A stretch of 64,000 nt of DNA from Pseudoips prasinana (Eukaryota; Arthropoda; Insecta; Lepidoptera; Nolidae): positions 28,760,948-28,824,947 of the forward strand of contig OX621236.1 in the NCBI GenBank assembly GCA_951640165.1. The letters run 5' to 3'. Position numbers and translations under genes: made by a program. The notes beneath the pieces are model-generated. The model did no database searches. It was not told the origin of the DNA and saw only the letters and a program-made list of their open reading frames with translations. Shown piece by piece: positions 44,645 to 54,734 of the stretch; within the stretch, counting starts at the first letter, position 1; each line of letters starts with the position of its first letter.

Positions 44645-44892
44645 TAATGATATCCGGGAACATTATATACACACGGCCCTCTGGTCCCAAACTAAGCAGA
44701 GCTTGTACTATGGAAACCATATAAATGATATACTACATATACTACTTCCTTTTGAAAATACAGACTTATATAGATAATTATACCCAGACTCCGGACAAAA
44801 AGACATGTTCATGCACACAAAATCTGTCCTGGGTGGGACTCGAACCCACAACTTACGGCGTGAAAAGAACGCATCTCCCAACCACGCCAACT
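44645..44892 (-). mobile_element. tRNA-derived SINE, type A
   Basis: Minus strand: gttggcgtggttgggagatg, B box gtgggttcgagtcccacc, body, and end near cccggatatcatta. Complete and only mildly diverged. Confidence 0.88.
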
Positions 44893-44987
44893 ACAATTAT
44901 TGGATTAGAATAAACTTATTAATTATATTTAAGACTAAAATAACACAATAAAAGATGATAATAATTTATATTATATAGAAGTACCTA

Positions 44988-45165
44988 CTAGCTGTGCCCC
45001 GCGGTTTTACCCGCATTAAACTTTATAAATTATAGCCTATGCGTTAATCTAGGGTGTCAGCTAACTCCATCTCCTAATCTTATTAAAATCGCTCCAGCCG
45101 TTTAGACGTGAGAAAGTAACAAACATACACGCTCACAAACTCTCGCCTTTATAATATTAGTAGGA
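44988..45165 (-). mobile_element. Non-autonomous Helitron, type A, complete
   Basis: Minus-strand 5' TCCTACTAATATTATAAAGG at 45165 and 3' hairpin atgcgggtaaaaccgcg with gggcacag and CTAG at 44988; flanks A and T as expected. The interior block ggagttagctgacaccctag is shared with 51737-52228. Confidence 0.88.
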
Positions 45166-45365
45166 TTAATCCGTACCGTCATTCACCGGAAACGTGCCCA
45201 GAAGGCTGGTTCGCAATACACTCACTTAATTATTTACTCCATCAAACATTCTAGGAAAGTATTACTTACCTATTTACATGTTCCATTACGTACCAGTGGA
45301 TCTTTTAATAAAATATATCCTCTAAGGTAATTTCCTTCTAAATGTCTCCTCTGCCTACTATATAC

Positions 45366-45838
45366 GGGCCTGTTGGCGTGGTTGGTAAATGCTTGCTTTT
45401 CACGCCGGAGGTCGTGAGTTTGATTCCCACCCAGGACAGATATTTGTGTCCATGAACATGTCTGTTTGCCCTGAATTTGGTTCTAATTATCTATATAAGT
45501 ATGTATTTACAATGAAAAGTAATATGTGTAATATATCAGTTATCTGGTTTCCATAGTACAGTCAACAGCATAAGTAGATGATCAAAATCGGACCTGAGTT
45601 TTGAGTTTATGATGCTATTGGGCGGCAGTTTTCACTAGTTAATATTTTTTACACTTAACACTCACGCACACCTTCAACTAGATTTTCTTCACCACCACAC
45701 TATTTTGTCGCAATTTATGATAATTAGTATTGAATATCCGACTTTGATCATCTACTTTTGCTGTTGACTGTACATGCTCTGCTTAGTTTGGGATCAGATG
45801 GCCGAGTGTAAATAATGTCCCAGGATATTATTATTATA
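45366..45838 (+). mobile_element. tRNA-derived SINE, type A, split by a MITE
   Basis: Head ctgttggcgtggttggtaaa, B box gtgagtttgattcccacc, and body up to ggtttccatag (45556). It resumes at catgctctgcttagtttggg (45773) to the end gtcccaggatattatta. Removing 45559-45772 restores a continuous body matching the other copies. Confidence 0.9.
45559..45770. mobile_element. Mariner-type MITE inside a SINE
   Basis: 212 bp, TA duplicated at 45557-45558 and 45771-45772. Terminal inverted repeats are 34 bp with two mismatches and start CAGTCAACAGCA. The interior is non-coding. Target and termini fit Tc1/mariner-derived MITEs. Confidence 0.92.
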
Positions 45839-46301
45839 TAGCCATTACTTACTGAACATTGAAAACGGACATACATATTGTGACATTCAAACTGAACATC
45901 CTTCAACGAAATTCACTTACCTAAAAATGAGCCTACTAAATTGTACAAAACTTAATAAACTCAAATATCTCAGTGTAATGGAGTACGTTGGAACGTCGTA
46001 GCTGTGTAACACCTCGTTAAGTGCGCTCAATTGCCTATAGCTGTAAAACGGAGGTAAAATGGCTGTAAAGTGGAGCGTCAAGCGAATGCCAACCCGTCCA
46101 TCAAAGTAAATGAGATCCAGCCAAAGAATCTTAAGGAAATTCCAACCAGTAATTAGTGATCGCTGATGAGTGGTTATAAATTGATCCCTAGTTCAATCAT
46201 TAGCCGTTGGTGCCTGAAGTATTTATTGGAGAAAAATATTAATGCAAATTATCAATATAATTAATGGCGAAGTAATTGAGTAGTTAACTTTAATAATACC
46301 G
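45839..46301. other. Intergenic stretch, nothing recognised
   Basis: About 460 bp. A scrap 'gtggagcgtcaagcgaatgc' with caacccgtcc near 46070-46100 may be LINE-derived. No gene. Confidence 0.4.
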
Positions 46302-46495
46302 ATAATATTTCTAGGACATTATTCACACACCGCCATCTGATACGAAACTAACCAGAGCATGTACTATGGAAACTAGATAACTGATATACTACATATACCT
46401 ACTACTTTTCTTTTGTAAATAGTCTGGTTGTAATATCTATATAAGTATGATAGACAAGGGCGTCGCCAGCCGATGGCGCAGGGGGGGGCAAGTTG

Positions 46496-46740
46496 ACTTT
46501 ACCATAGCCTAGTTGGTAGTGCTCCTGCCTACGAAGCTGGTGGCCCTGGTTTCGAATCCCGGTAAGTGCAAATATTTGTGTGATGAGCACGAATATTTGT
46601 TTCTGAGTCATGGATGTTTTCTATGTATTTAAGTATTTATCTATCTATATAAGTATGTATATCGTCGCCTAGTACCCATAGTACAAGCTTTGCTTAGTTT
46701 GGGGTTAGGATGATGTGTGTGACATTGTCCCTATATATTA
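46496..46740 (+). mobile_element. tRNA-derived SINE, type B, nested in hAT
   Basis: catagcctagttggtagtgc, tcctgcctacgaagctggtg, B box ctggtttcgaatcccgg, and the family body to gatgtgtgtgacattgtccc. It lies within the 3' untranslated part of the hAT element, so it inserted after the hAT did. Confidence 0.9.
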
Positions 46741-46749
46741 TCATTACCT

Positions 46750-46806
46750 ACTACAATTCATAGTTTTCTCATTCTCAATGAATGAGAAAAGTATAAGAAT
46801 TGTAGG
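46750..46806. repeat. Imperfect hairpin in hAT 3' region
   Basis: ctacaattcatagttttctc with attc faces gaatgagaaaagtataagaa and ttgtag across a 5-nt loop (tcaat), with small indels. It sits between the nested SINE and the transposase end. Possibly a subterminal structure of the hAT or a local inverted duplication. Confidence 0.6.
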
Positions 46807-47106
46807 TAAAGTCGACAGCACTTGAAACTTTTCACTTTTACTACGAGCCTTACATCTACAGCGATTGTAATAACAACAGTATCTTAGTACTATATACATA
46901 TATATTCTGTGACAGTACAGAGTCCTATGTGTAAGCTACACGAGCACGAGCTCTTGACTATGCAATAAAAAACTTGTAAATGAGTTATAATAACATTTAT
47001 TAGAAAAATAAAATAAAAAGGAGTTTGAATTTGAATAAGTGTACAGCGTATTTCATTAAATTACCCGATTTTAATATTATCGTGGTCGTTGTTTGTTTAT
47101 ATTAGG

Positions 47107-48248
47107 TTAATTAAAACATAATTTTCGGGGATTCATTGCAAACTTCTCGACCACTTTATTATTAAAATCTTGTAAGTTTCCATGTATAAGTTTTCGGTGC
47201 ACACTCATCATGGCCAAACCATTGAGGCGATTTTCACTCATAGTGCTTCTTAGCCAGGTTTTAGTCTCCTGAGGCTGCTAAACGATCGCTCTAGCGTACA
47301 CGTCGTGCATGGAAGAGCGATCAAAATTTTCAACGCTTTTTCCGTGTCGGGAAATAAAGTTTTTGCTTCTTTTAGGATGTCAACAACGGTTTGATCTGTT
47401 GAGTTTGGTTTATTATGCCAGAATTGCTGTCAAAGCTCGACATCAATTTTTATGTTTGGTAAATTATAAAACCGAGCGATAGTTTCACAAGTTCCTGTGA
47501 GATTTTCGACTGACATCGTTTGCATTTGTGCGGGGTGCAATTTAGAGAAAGCAAATGATGGAGTATTTTCTTCAGCAAAGCGTGTTTCAAGCGATGTAAT
47601 AAAGGAGTCCAAGTATGGTATTATTAATGAACTCTTCCAGAATTCTGAAGGGCTTTCTGCTGGGTGATTGCTTCGATGACGTTGTTTCCCAACAATGCGC
47701 GGCATTGAAGTGATATCCTCCTCCAGGCCGACTTTCTCCGCAACAACAGTAGCATCCTTTATAATTTCATCGGTGATTCTTTCGGGATTATCACGGTGGC
47801 TCTTTAGCAATTGCAAAATGCGTTTGACGTGTTGCGAGGCCTTAACCACATCCAAAGCTATGGATTGGAGCGCGTTGACAACAGGTTCCAACAAAGCAGA
47901 GTATTTAGCTATCAAAGTAATACAAAGTATAAACGAAATTTTGAAAGCAGCCGCATGGAATTGAAAGGCGTTTTTTCGAGTCGCACTGTTTCCTTCGCGC
48001 GATAAGTTTTCTAAGGCTTCCAATATAACAGGAAAATTCTCCTTAAATACTCTGATAGTTTTATGTTTCTCACTCCATCTTGTTTCACAGAGCCTGGTAA
48101 TATTAGGTACCAATTTTCTTCTCAAAACAGATTCCTGAAAAAAATTAATAATATCTTTAGTGGTTCCCTTGGTGTTTCGAATTTCAGGAAGAATATTGAG
48201 ATCATTTATTACCAGATTCAGTTTATGGGACGAACAATGAAAGAACAA
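47107..48248 (-). pseudogene. hAT transposase C-terminal half, decayed
   Basis: On the minus strand 272 codons stay open from the codon at 48248. HCSSHKLNLVINDLN is the conserved Cys-x2-His segment of hAT transposases, and TRWSEKHKTI is the conserved Arg-Trp region. The sequence resembles the ZMYM1/P52-repressor type of hAT proteins. The frame stops at TGA (47430-47432). Beyond it, in the same frame, comes the dimerisation-domain start (QQFWHNK..), through LERSFSSLRRL. A one-base deletion near 47258 shifts the frame before LRSTMSENRLNGLAMMSV, and a stop follows at 47107. The N-terminal zinc finger and first catalytic residues are absent. Not functional. Confidence 0.9.
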
Positions 48249-48699
48249 TGCTTTGGTATATTTTTTGCGCAGGATCTAAGGACTTTGGTTGTATTATATT
48301 TGGCAACTTTTTTAGAATCTCTAGGGGGGGGCAGCTGCCCCTCCCTGCCCCCCCTTGGCGACGCCCTTGATGATAGATATTACAACCAGACTCAGGATAA
48401 ACAGACATGTTCATGCACACAAATATATGACCTGGGTTGGAATCGAATCCATGACGTGCGGCGTGAAAAACAAGTCTTTAGCAACCAAGCCAACCGGCCC
48501 GTCCATCCATTTTTATATGCCGGAAATTTATAAATGAAGGGAACGAAAATACTTGGCCTCTAAATTTTTTTTACTTAGATTTCCATTTGCATTTGTAATA
48601 CATGAATTTACTTTGTCCATAGATGAATTATGTATATATGCCTAACTCTGAACTAGATTTTCAAATAGAGATCCTAGCAGAGATCGGTTGATAGATGTG

Positions 48700-49190
48700 G
48701 GTGACATCATCATCATCATTGGCCACAACATCTGTGTAGATGTTTGTTGCAACGCTAGTGTATAAAGTTGAATTTAAACTACCGGTTGCCGCATCATTGC
48801 ATATGGCTATAGAGCCCTATAGTCGCGTTGAATTTTTTCCACGACGTTCGCAATGAAAGGAGGTGGTAATGCACGACGTAGACATTTCTGCTTGATTTTT
48901 TGCAACCAGCCTTCATCACCTTTCACCGATTGTTATAACTCGACCACTCGGGTCTATTTTCGGCACGCTCTTCCCAACCAATGATTGGAATTCCAAAAGT
49001 TATCATAACTCGCATGCAGGATTCTTTGAATGTTAAGGTTGGCCGCCCAACAGGTCTACTGCTACCTGCCCTAGTACTCGTTTGCTACCTGTCCCAGCAT
49101 CACATGACTTGGTAGTCTCTCGGGGGCCATGCGATGGACATGGCCAATCCATCGAAGTTTTCTTTTCTTTAGCAAGGCAGGGCCTCAACC
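48700..49190 (-). mobile_element. RTE-like LINE 3' end, degraded
   Basis: On the minus strand KKRKLRWIGHVHRMAPERLP with HVMLGQVAN is visible around 49180-49080, a known C-terminal motif of such elements, followed by decayed frames. It ends in a (ATG)n tail seen as catcatcatcatcatt at 48707-48721. Confidence 0.7.
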
Positions 49191-49590
49191 ACATCTCAAA
49201 CCATGTTTTGAGTTGAATTTTCATTTCATATAATATCATACCTAACCACATACAAATAGTATACCTAGCCTTTGACTATTTCATTCCAAATACCACTTAG
49301 TGCAAGAGTTACAAACGTAGGTATTGTCAGAATCAAGACCATGAACTAAATTTATTTTACCTCTGCACAAAGTTTCACTTCAGAAGTGCTCAAACAAAAT
49401 ATGCTTTCTCTTTAACCTCAGTGCGCTTCAAACTTACTAGATTCTAGTAAGTTATTTGAATTTTTACTAAAATTTATAAAAGCATTTCCAACTACTCACT
49501 CTGAAGTGTCTTGTTTGAGAATTGCAGAGTTCAGATTAAAAAAAAAATCTCGTGTCATATTAAGACTATAATATTTAATTATATCTCTTA
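49191..49590. other. Intergenic stretch, nothing recognised
   Basis: About 400 bp, AT-rich. A short palindrome acttactagattctagtaagt at 49433-49453 is the only structure noticed. Confidence 0.4.
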
Positions 49591-49675
49591 CTAGCTGTGC
49601 CCCGCGGTTTCACCCGCGTTAACTATATAACTTATAGCCTATGTGTACAAACTCAAAAACCTTCGTGGGCTCATG
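49591..49675 (-). mobile_element. Helitron 3' end, type A, truncated
   Basis: CTAG at 49591 (minus-strand terminus), hairpin ccgcggtttcacccgcg, then taacttatagcctatgtgta; the rest of the element is missing. Confidence 0.75.
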
Positions 49676-49757
49676 CACAAAACTTTACTAAAGATAATCA
49701 CACGATCAAATACATAGTTCACGATTATATAAAAGGCGTACAGATGTACGTAAGTAC

Positions 49758-50425
49758 ATATACAACATGTAACCTAATTAACGCACATCCTAAAAATAGT
49801 TTGTTCAGAATCAAAGTCAAAGTCAAGTTTTTTATTGTGGAACATAGATAGTAGAGTGTTATTTACAATAATATTAGTGTTCAGCTATGACCCGCCGTAC
49901 TGATATACAATAATAATAAAGTTATTCCGTCTACATATTATTATCATTAAAATATTCACTTAGACTATAATAACATTTACTAATTAAAAAGGTGTGTAAT
50001 ATATATAGTATAATTGTAATGTGTTTTTATATTTTTTATGTCTCTTATATCTCTAATGGTCTTATCTCTATATCTCTAATCGTTTACTGAATCGATTTAT
50101 ATCATTTTTAATATAGGTAATTTTGTATTCCAAAATAATTAATAATACGGAAATTATTGTCATATTAACCCTGTTCAGTCAAAACAAATTGAAATGGACT
50201 GTAAGTCAAAGTAATAAGACTTTAAAACCGCAGTTTTATTTGTATTCCTACAAATTCCATCATTCAATACAAAATAAAGAAAAATAAACTTTATTCCAAG
50301 AAACTAATTTAGTAAATGCATATACATCTTAAATTAAAAAAATCGATGTCTGTATTATGATTACATCATAAGATTCTAATTGGGGTGTTTGAGGGTGTGC
50401 GTTAATTACGTTACATGTTGTATAT
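49758..50425. mobile_element. Candidate TIR element
   Basis: 49758-49791 (atatacaacatgtaacctaa, ttaacgcacatcct) is matched in inverted orientation by 50392-50425 with about three mismatches over 34 bp. The interior is AT-rich and non-coding and includes a LINE-tail-like segment. No clear target duplication was found. Confidence 0.5.
49806..49925 (-). mobile_element. LINE tail fragment, TTTGAC type
   Basis: gtcaaagtcaaagtcaag at 49815-49832 followed by ttttttattgtggaacatag: on the minus strand this is a LINE 3' end with AATAAA-like signal and a TTTGAC-repeat tail. Extent uncertain. Confidence 0.5.
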
Positions 50426-50908
50426 ATAGATATAATTTAATCTAGTCTCAATCTTTAACCTTCATCAAAAAAGGAGTAGGATCACAATTCATCTGAATGT
50501 TTTTTGTTATATACCCATAGGGATTCTTCTGTTGTTTTGTTATATTGGATACGGAATACTTTCATAATTGTCCCATATAGGTAAGTTAAATGACCAACTT
50601 GGAGGTCATACAGAAAAGTTGAAGACGGTTTTTTAGCGGCAATAAAAGGTTTTTATATCAGAAAGGCATTATTAATGGCCCGGGATAGTTAAAAACATTA
50701 AAAACACGTTCGTGGCAGCAGACAGAATGTAAGTGAATATGGCAGCTATTTGGGTATTTGGTACCTCGGGCCTTCAATAATAAAATTATAAACTATCACG
50801 TCCGTGGCTACCAGGTGTAAGTGAATATTGCAGTTTAGGGGTATTTCCCCAAAGAGCTTAACTTTTAATCTTATATTATTAACGGTATACTTTGTTCGCC
50901 CCATTTTA
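50426..50908. other. Intergenic stretch, nothing recognised
   Basis: AT-rich. Two similar phrases, ttcgtggcagcagacagaat..gtaagtgaatatggcag (50709) and gtccgtggctaccaggtgta..agtgaatattgcag (50800), hint at a local duplication. Confidence 0.4.
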
Positions 50909-51221
50909 TCTATACAAATAAATAAAATTGGAGTGTCTGTTTGTAATATTGAAATAACCGGTTTTTACTACATAAATATGAATATATATACGGTACATAC
51001 ACTAAAATAACATTTTTTTAAATTTTTGTCTGTCTGTCTGTCTGTTTGTTCCGGCTAATCTCTGAAACGGCTGGACCGATTCTGACGGGACTTTTATTGG
51101 CAGGTAGCTGATGTAATAAGGAGTAACTTAGGCTTCTTTTATTTTAGAAAAAGTCATTTATTTTACAAAAAAAAACAAAATAAACTAATTAACACGCGGA
51201 CGAAGTCGCGGGCACAGCTAG
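50909..51221 (+). mobile_element. Non-autonomous Helitron, type C
   Basis: 313 bp from TCTATACAAATAAATAAAAT (after A) to hairpin cacgcggacgaagtcgcg, gggcacag and CTAG (before T). The interior includes tgtctgtctgtctgtctgtt and tggaccgattctgacgggac. Ends identify it as a Helitron; the body differs from types A and B. Confidence 0.88.
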
Positions 51222-51350
51222 TTATATATAAACTAGGAATAAATTGGTACCGTAAACATATTAATCAAACTACTATACTATACTATTCTATATAATTCTA
51301 TAAAATTTGAAAACATACATCATGAATAAAACTTAAAGCAATCAAGGGAA

Positions 51351-51388
51351 AAGCCAACCTCGAAATAGGAGTATTTCAAGGTTGGCTT
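51351..51388. repeat. Hairpin, 17-bp arms
   Basis: 51351-51367 (aagccaacctcgaaata) and 51372-51388 are inverted arms with one mismatch around the 4-nt loop ggag. Confidence 0.9.
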
Positions 51389-51736
51389 CAACTCTCTAAC
51401 AGGGTAGATATTTGTGTGGCCTGTACTTCGGCTAATAGTGTTTCTGAAATTTAAAGTAACTCTTACAAATATATTTACTAGTCAAACAGTTTCTAGTGAC
51501 TAACATGGGTATTTTTCACATGGGTATTTAAAAATAAATCTGTTATTTTGTGTCCTGATATGTTGGTATGGTATGTACCAGTGATTAACTGTATTCTTTT
51601 TATAAATGATTGTTGGTTGTATTAGTTAGTGTTTAGTTGTATACAATTTTATTTTTATAAATTCGTGGAACAACCAACACCCTACTATCTGTTACCAAAC
51701 TAAGAATAGTATAGCGGTGTCACCTAAGTGCTATAA
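51389..51736. other. Intergenic stretch, nothing recognised
   Basis: AT-rich, no supported feature. Confidence 0.4.
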
Positions 51737-51831
51737 TCACACTCATATTATAAAGGCGAAAGTTTGTGAGTGTGTGAGTGTGTATGTTTGTTTCATCTTC
51801 ACGTCTAGGCGGCTGGGGCAATTTTAATGAA

Positions 51832-52126
51832 TCAAAATACAAAATCAATATGTAGTGTTAATTCCGCTAATTGTCAGTTTAATCATGCCGGGATGCAATT
51901 TGCACCGCCCTCCCGCCCGCAAAAACGTGCACATGCAAGAAGGACAATATTAAAAAGCAAATTACATGCGCCAGTACGATACCCAACACGTGTTTCGGTC
52001 CTCCACGGACCATTTTCAAGGGCTGCTAACTCGTCGAGTGCTCGAAGGAGACTCTCGACGAGTCTCCTTCGAGCACTCGACGAGTTAGCAGCCCTTGAAA
52101 ATTATTGTTATGGATTTCCGCAAAGT
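51832..52126. other. Insert within the Helitron, bounded by 12-bp repeats
   Basis: The direct repeat aattttaatgaa occurs at 51820-51831 and again at 52127-52138; the sequence between them is absent from the sibling Helitron. The insert is GC-richer than its surroundings and includes gcaccgccctcccgcccgca, cccaacacgtgtttcggtcc and a long perfect hairpin. It could be a retroposed or DNA-element insertion with a target duplication. No coding frame resembles a known protein. Confidence 0.75.
52012..52102. repeat. Perfect palindrome, 43-bp arms
   Basis: 52012-52054 and 52060-52102 are exact reverse complements around a 5-nt spacer (tcgac). Arm landmarks: attttcaagggctgctaact, cgtcgagtgctcgaaggaga, ctc. 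No mismatches at all, so it is recent or under constraint. Confidence 0.97.
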
Positions 52127-52228
52127 AATTTTAATGAAATTTGGTATGGAGTTAGCTGACACCCTGGATTAACATATAGTCTATAATTTATGAAGTTTAA
52201 CGCTGGAAATACCGCGGGGCAGAGCTAG

Positions 52229-53879
52229 TTAATAAAATAAAAATCCTGGTGATTTACTCCTGCCTCGCTACCCTTAGCAAAACATATTACATTTTACTCT
52301 ATTGGGTATTCTTTCCCTTTCCAAACGACTGCTTAATGAACTGAAAAAATAAGAGTGTGCATCGTCAATTCAACGTTAACCCCAAGTAAAGCGTGCGTCC
52401 AGAAGTTTTACTTCAAAAACTAATATTACTATCTATCTATCTATTGCTATTAATTGTTAAAATAAACAACATTGAATTCAATATATCCGTAAAAGCTTTA
52501 CGATATCACAAATGTAAGCATCAAACTTATAGGACCCCCTTTTCTTAGGGAGCTTTAACATTCATAATGGTGTTGGTCGTCCGGCCTAAAAATACAGCGT
52601 TATTTTTCGCTAGACTGTGTGGCCGTGTCGCTATAAAAGACGATGCGAACGCTTCAAACGCCCTTTTAAGACAAAACACTTTTATCCTCTCAAATTGCGC
52701 GTTCTTTTTGAAACATATATATTATGTAACACCATTCAAAGCGTTTATGTACCGTTTCAGATTTTTGTTCAATAATTGGATATGATCCATGTACATATGT
52801 GTCTATGAAATAAAATAAAAAATTTGTTAGAATTTTGTTTTATTTAGAAAAGTATAATTCATAAATTTATGACTGGAATCATATCCCAGCGCCTCCTACA
52901 GATTCCATTTGTAAATACAAATTATTTAGCAACACATTAAGTCCACCTGCCGGGTCTAATTGAAAATCTAAACTATCAAGGGATTCACTGAAATACACAC
53001 AAATTTTTTATCGGTCCACCGAAAATAACTATATAGATTTAAAGGTTATATGTATCGTTACCTACTTGTTTTGTCACATAAATAAATAAAAAATTGTGTA
53101 AAAAGAAAACAAGAATTAAATATGTAATACCTATAACGATTTTGTCGGCTGGGGATGGTTACTAAACTTGGTAATTTATTTTAATCCGATTTTTAGATAG
53201 ATGTCCCTAAACACTTCGCTTACAAGTATTTTGTCAGTTGTGAGGTATTGATTCCGTATTTAAAATATACCATATATTAAAAATATTACTACTTCACTCT
53301 AGGTATAGGACATTTACTACCTTAGTTATAAAATATTTAATCGTTTATTTTTAGTCCTAATGACTTTTTAGCTCTATCATCTTTTATGTTTTGATACTGT
53401 ACTTTGTTGTAAATTTTACTGCAAATGAAATTATAAAAGTTTTCACATGACGTGAGACGGAATTTTGATGAAGATTCGTATAATTGCTTGCATACTTGCT
53501 ACGGGTCAGCCACTCTAAAAACGTAATAAAAATTACCTTAGTGTTGTGCATATTTTAGTTTATACATTTAATCCACATAGTATCAGGTACCCAGAATTAT
53601 ATTTGTCTTCAAAAATTAATTCTATAGGGCTACGTATGCAATCAGAAAAGAGCCATTACAGAGAACCATCTCACTTTATTACGGCTAAATAGATTCGATA
53701 TTCAAATTTCTGTTATAAAATATTCTAAGTTTGTAACATAAGTTTAGCCTACGAGTATAAGTGGCAGAGGGAACAATGGGAAAAACCTACCAATCAGAAT
53801 AATAAAATAAGGTATTATCGCTAATTGGGGGTGGGCTGAGGAATTGTTCGAACTTATACCTGCCTCAACTTTTCGCCAC
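52229..53879. other. Intergenic stretch, no supported gene
   Basis: A 72-codon + frame at 52567-52785 (MVLVVRPKNTALFFARLCGR..) has somewhat even composition but no family match, splice sites or companion exons; I leave it uncalled. The remainder is AT-rich. Confidence 0.4.
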
Positions 53880-54110
53880 AGACCCTCTTGCCAGAAATGG
53901 AAATTACATCCATGTAACTTATATTAATGGTCGTCTACCACCTTACGTTTCACAATAAACTTTTTACTGGGCACTCCGTTGATTGGTAATGGAATCAATG
54001 AACTGCGGGGGTATTTCCGATTCAGTATGACATATTCCTATTCCTTCCTGAAAGACCGGCAATACACTTGCGGCTCCTCTGCTGTTGCCAATGTCCATGG
54101 TCTGCTATTC
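53880..54110 (+). mobile_element. LINE-like 3' repeat, type K, second copy
   Basis: tgccagaaatggaaattaca, aatggtcgtctaccacctta, actttttactgggcactcc, gcgggggtatttccga and ccggcaatacacttgcgg align in order with 16930-17200. Confidence 0.6.
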
Positions 54111-54379
54111 TTTTTTAAATATTGGACTAATGCACTTTATTAAGCGACGAAGATAGAGATGCCGATGCTATTCCACTCTTTTAGACATTTATCTAAAGGC
54201 CTTATATAATAAACTCACAAATAAGGAAAAAACAAAAGAGGGGCATTAGCAAAAATTATAATAAGTTTAAAATCGGAAAAAGTCAATCTGCAAAGCAAAA
54301 CAATAAAATGGTGAAGATAACAAAAGTAACCGTCACACGTGTGAGTCTATGGAAAAAGTAATAAGATATAGGCATAATA

Positions 54380-54540
54380 AAACCGTATTAATAAGTCCGA
54401 CTCGCACTTGTGCAATTAGGACTTGTGCACGAAGGTCTCCGTACCATCGATAGATTATAGTATATATATTTTTTGTTATTACATTTTTTCGCTTTTATAT
54501 TATATCGCCTGTAAATGGACTGTATCTGCACCGTAAGAGG
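54380..54540. mobile_element. Remnant of the CGAGTCGGACTCG repeat
   Basis: aagtccgactcgcacttg and cttgtgcacgaaggtctccg, then taccatcgatag, echo the terminus of 20502-20772 in scrambled form. Only the end is left. Confidence 0.45.
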
Positions 54541-54734
54541 AGGTAGCAGTGGTGTTGGCGAAGTATGCAAAGCAAAAAATTCAAATGAAGAAATGTTGGA
54601 AATGGTAAATGAAATTAAATCCATTCTTAACACTATAGAGGAAAGACGAAGATAGGATACTTGACAACTTTGAGAAATTGGGTCAGATCAGAGGTAAAGT
54701 GAAACTATGGTCGTATTAAGTGTTTTCTTGATAC

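Larger units (their letters stand above)
46455..48369 (-). mobile_element. hAT transposon, internally deleted
   Basis: 1,915 bp bounded by the 14-bp terminal inverted repeat CAAGGGCGTCGCCA (46455-46468 and 48356-48369) and by the perfect 8-bp target duplication ATGATAGA (46447-46454 and 48370-48377). Both ends have subterminal G-rich runs. It contains a transposase remnant on the minus strand and a nested type B SINE (46496-46740). Only about 120 bp separate the right terminus from transposase sequence that belongs mid-protein, so the 5' coding half has been deleted. Confidence 0.93.
46302..48503 (-). mobile_element. tRNA-derived SINE, type A, split by a hAT element
   Basis: The 3' half lies at 46302-46446 (ctaggacattattcacacac, ccatctgata) and the tRNA-like head at 48378-48503 (complement of gttggcttggttgctaaaga, with a B box like atggattcgattccaacc). 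The hAT transposon occupies the middle. At the junction the SINE also carries a 28-bp inverted duplication of itself. Confidence 0.85.
51737..52228 (+). mobile_element. Helitron, type A, carrying a passenger
   Basis: Starts TCACACTCATATTATAAAGG and ends with hairpin-like aacgctggaaataccgcg, gggcagag and CTAG. The outer parts match the complete copy at 44988-45165 (cacgtctaggcggctgg; ggagttagctgacaccctgg). A 295-bp non-family segment (51832-52126) is lodged in the middle. Confidence 0.85.

Noticed and set aside
52567..52785. 72-codon plus-strand frame (MVLVVRPKN..)
   Set aside because: The N-terminal half looks mildly protein-like but I recognise no family, and there is no supporting gene context.
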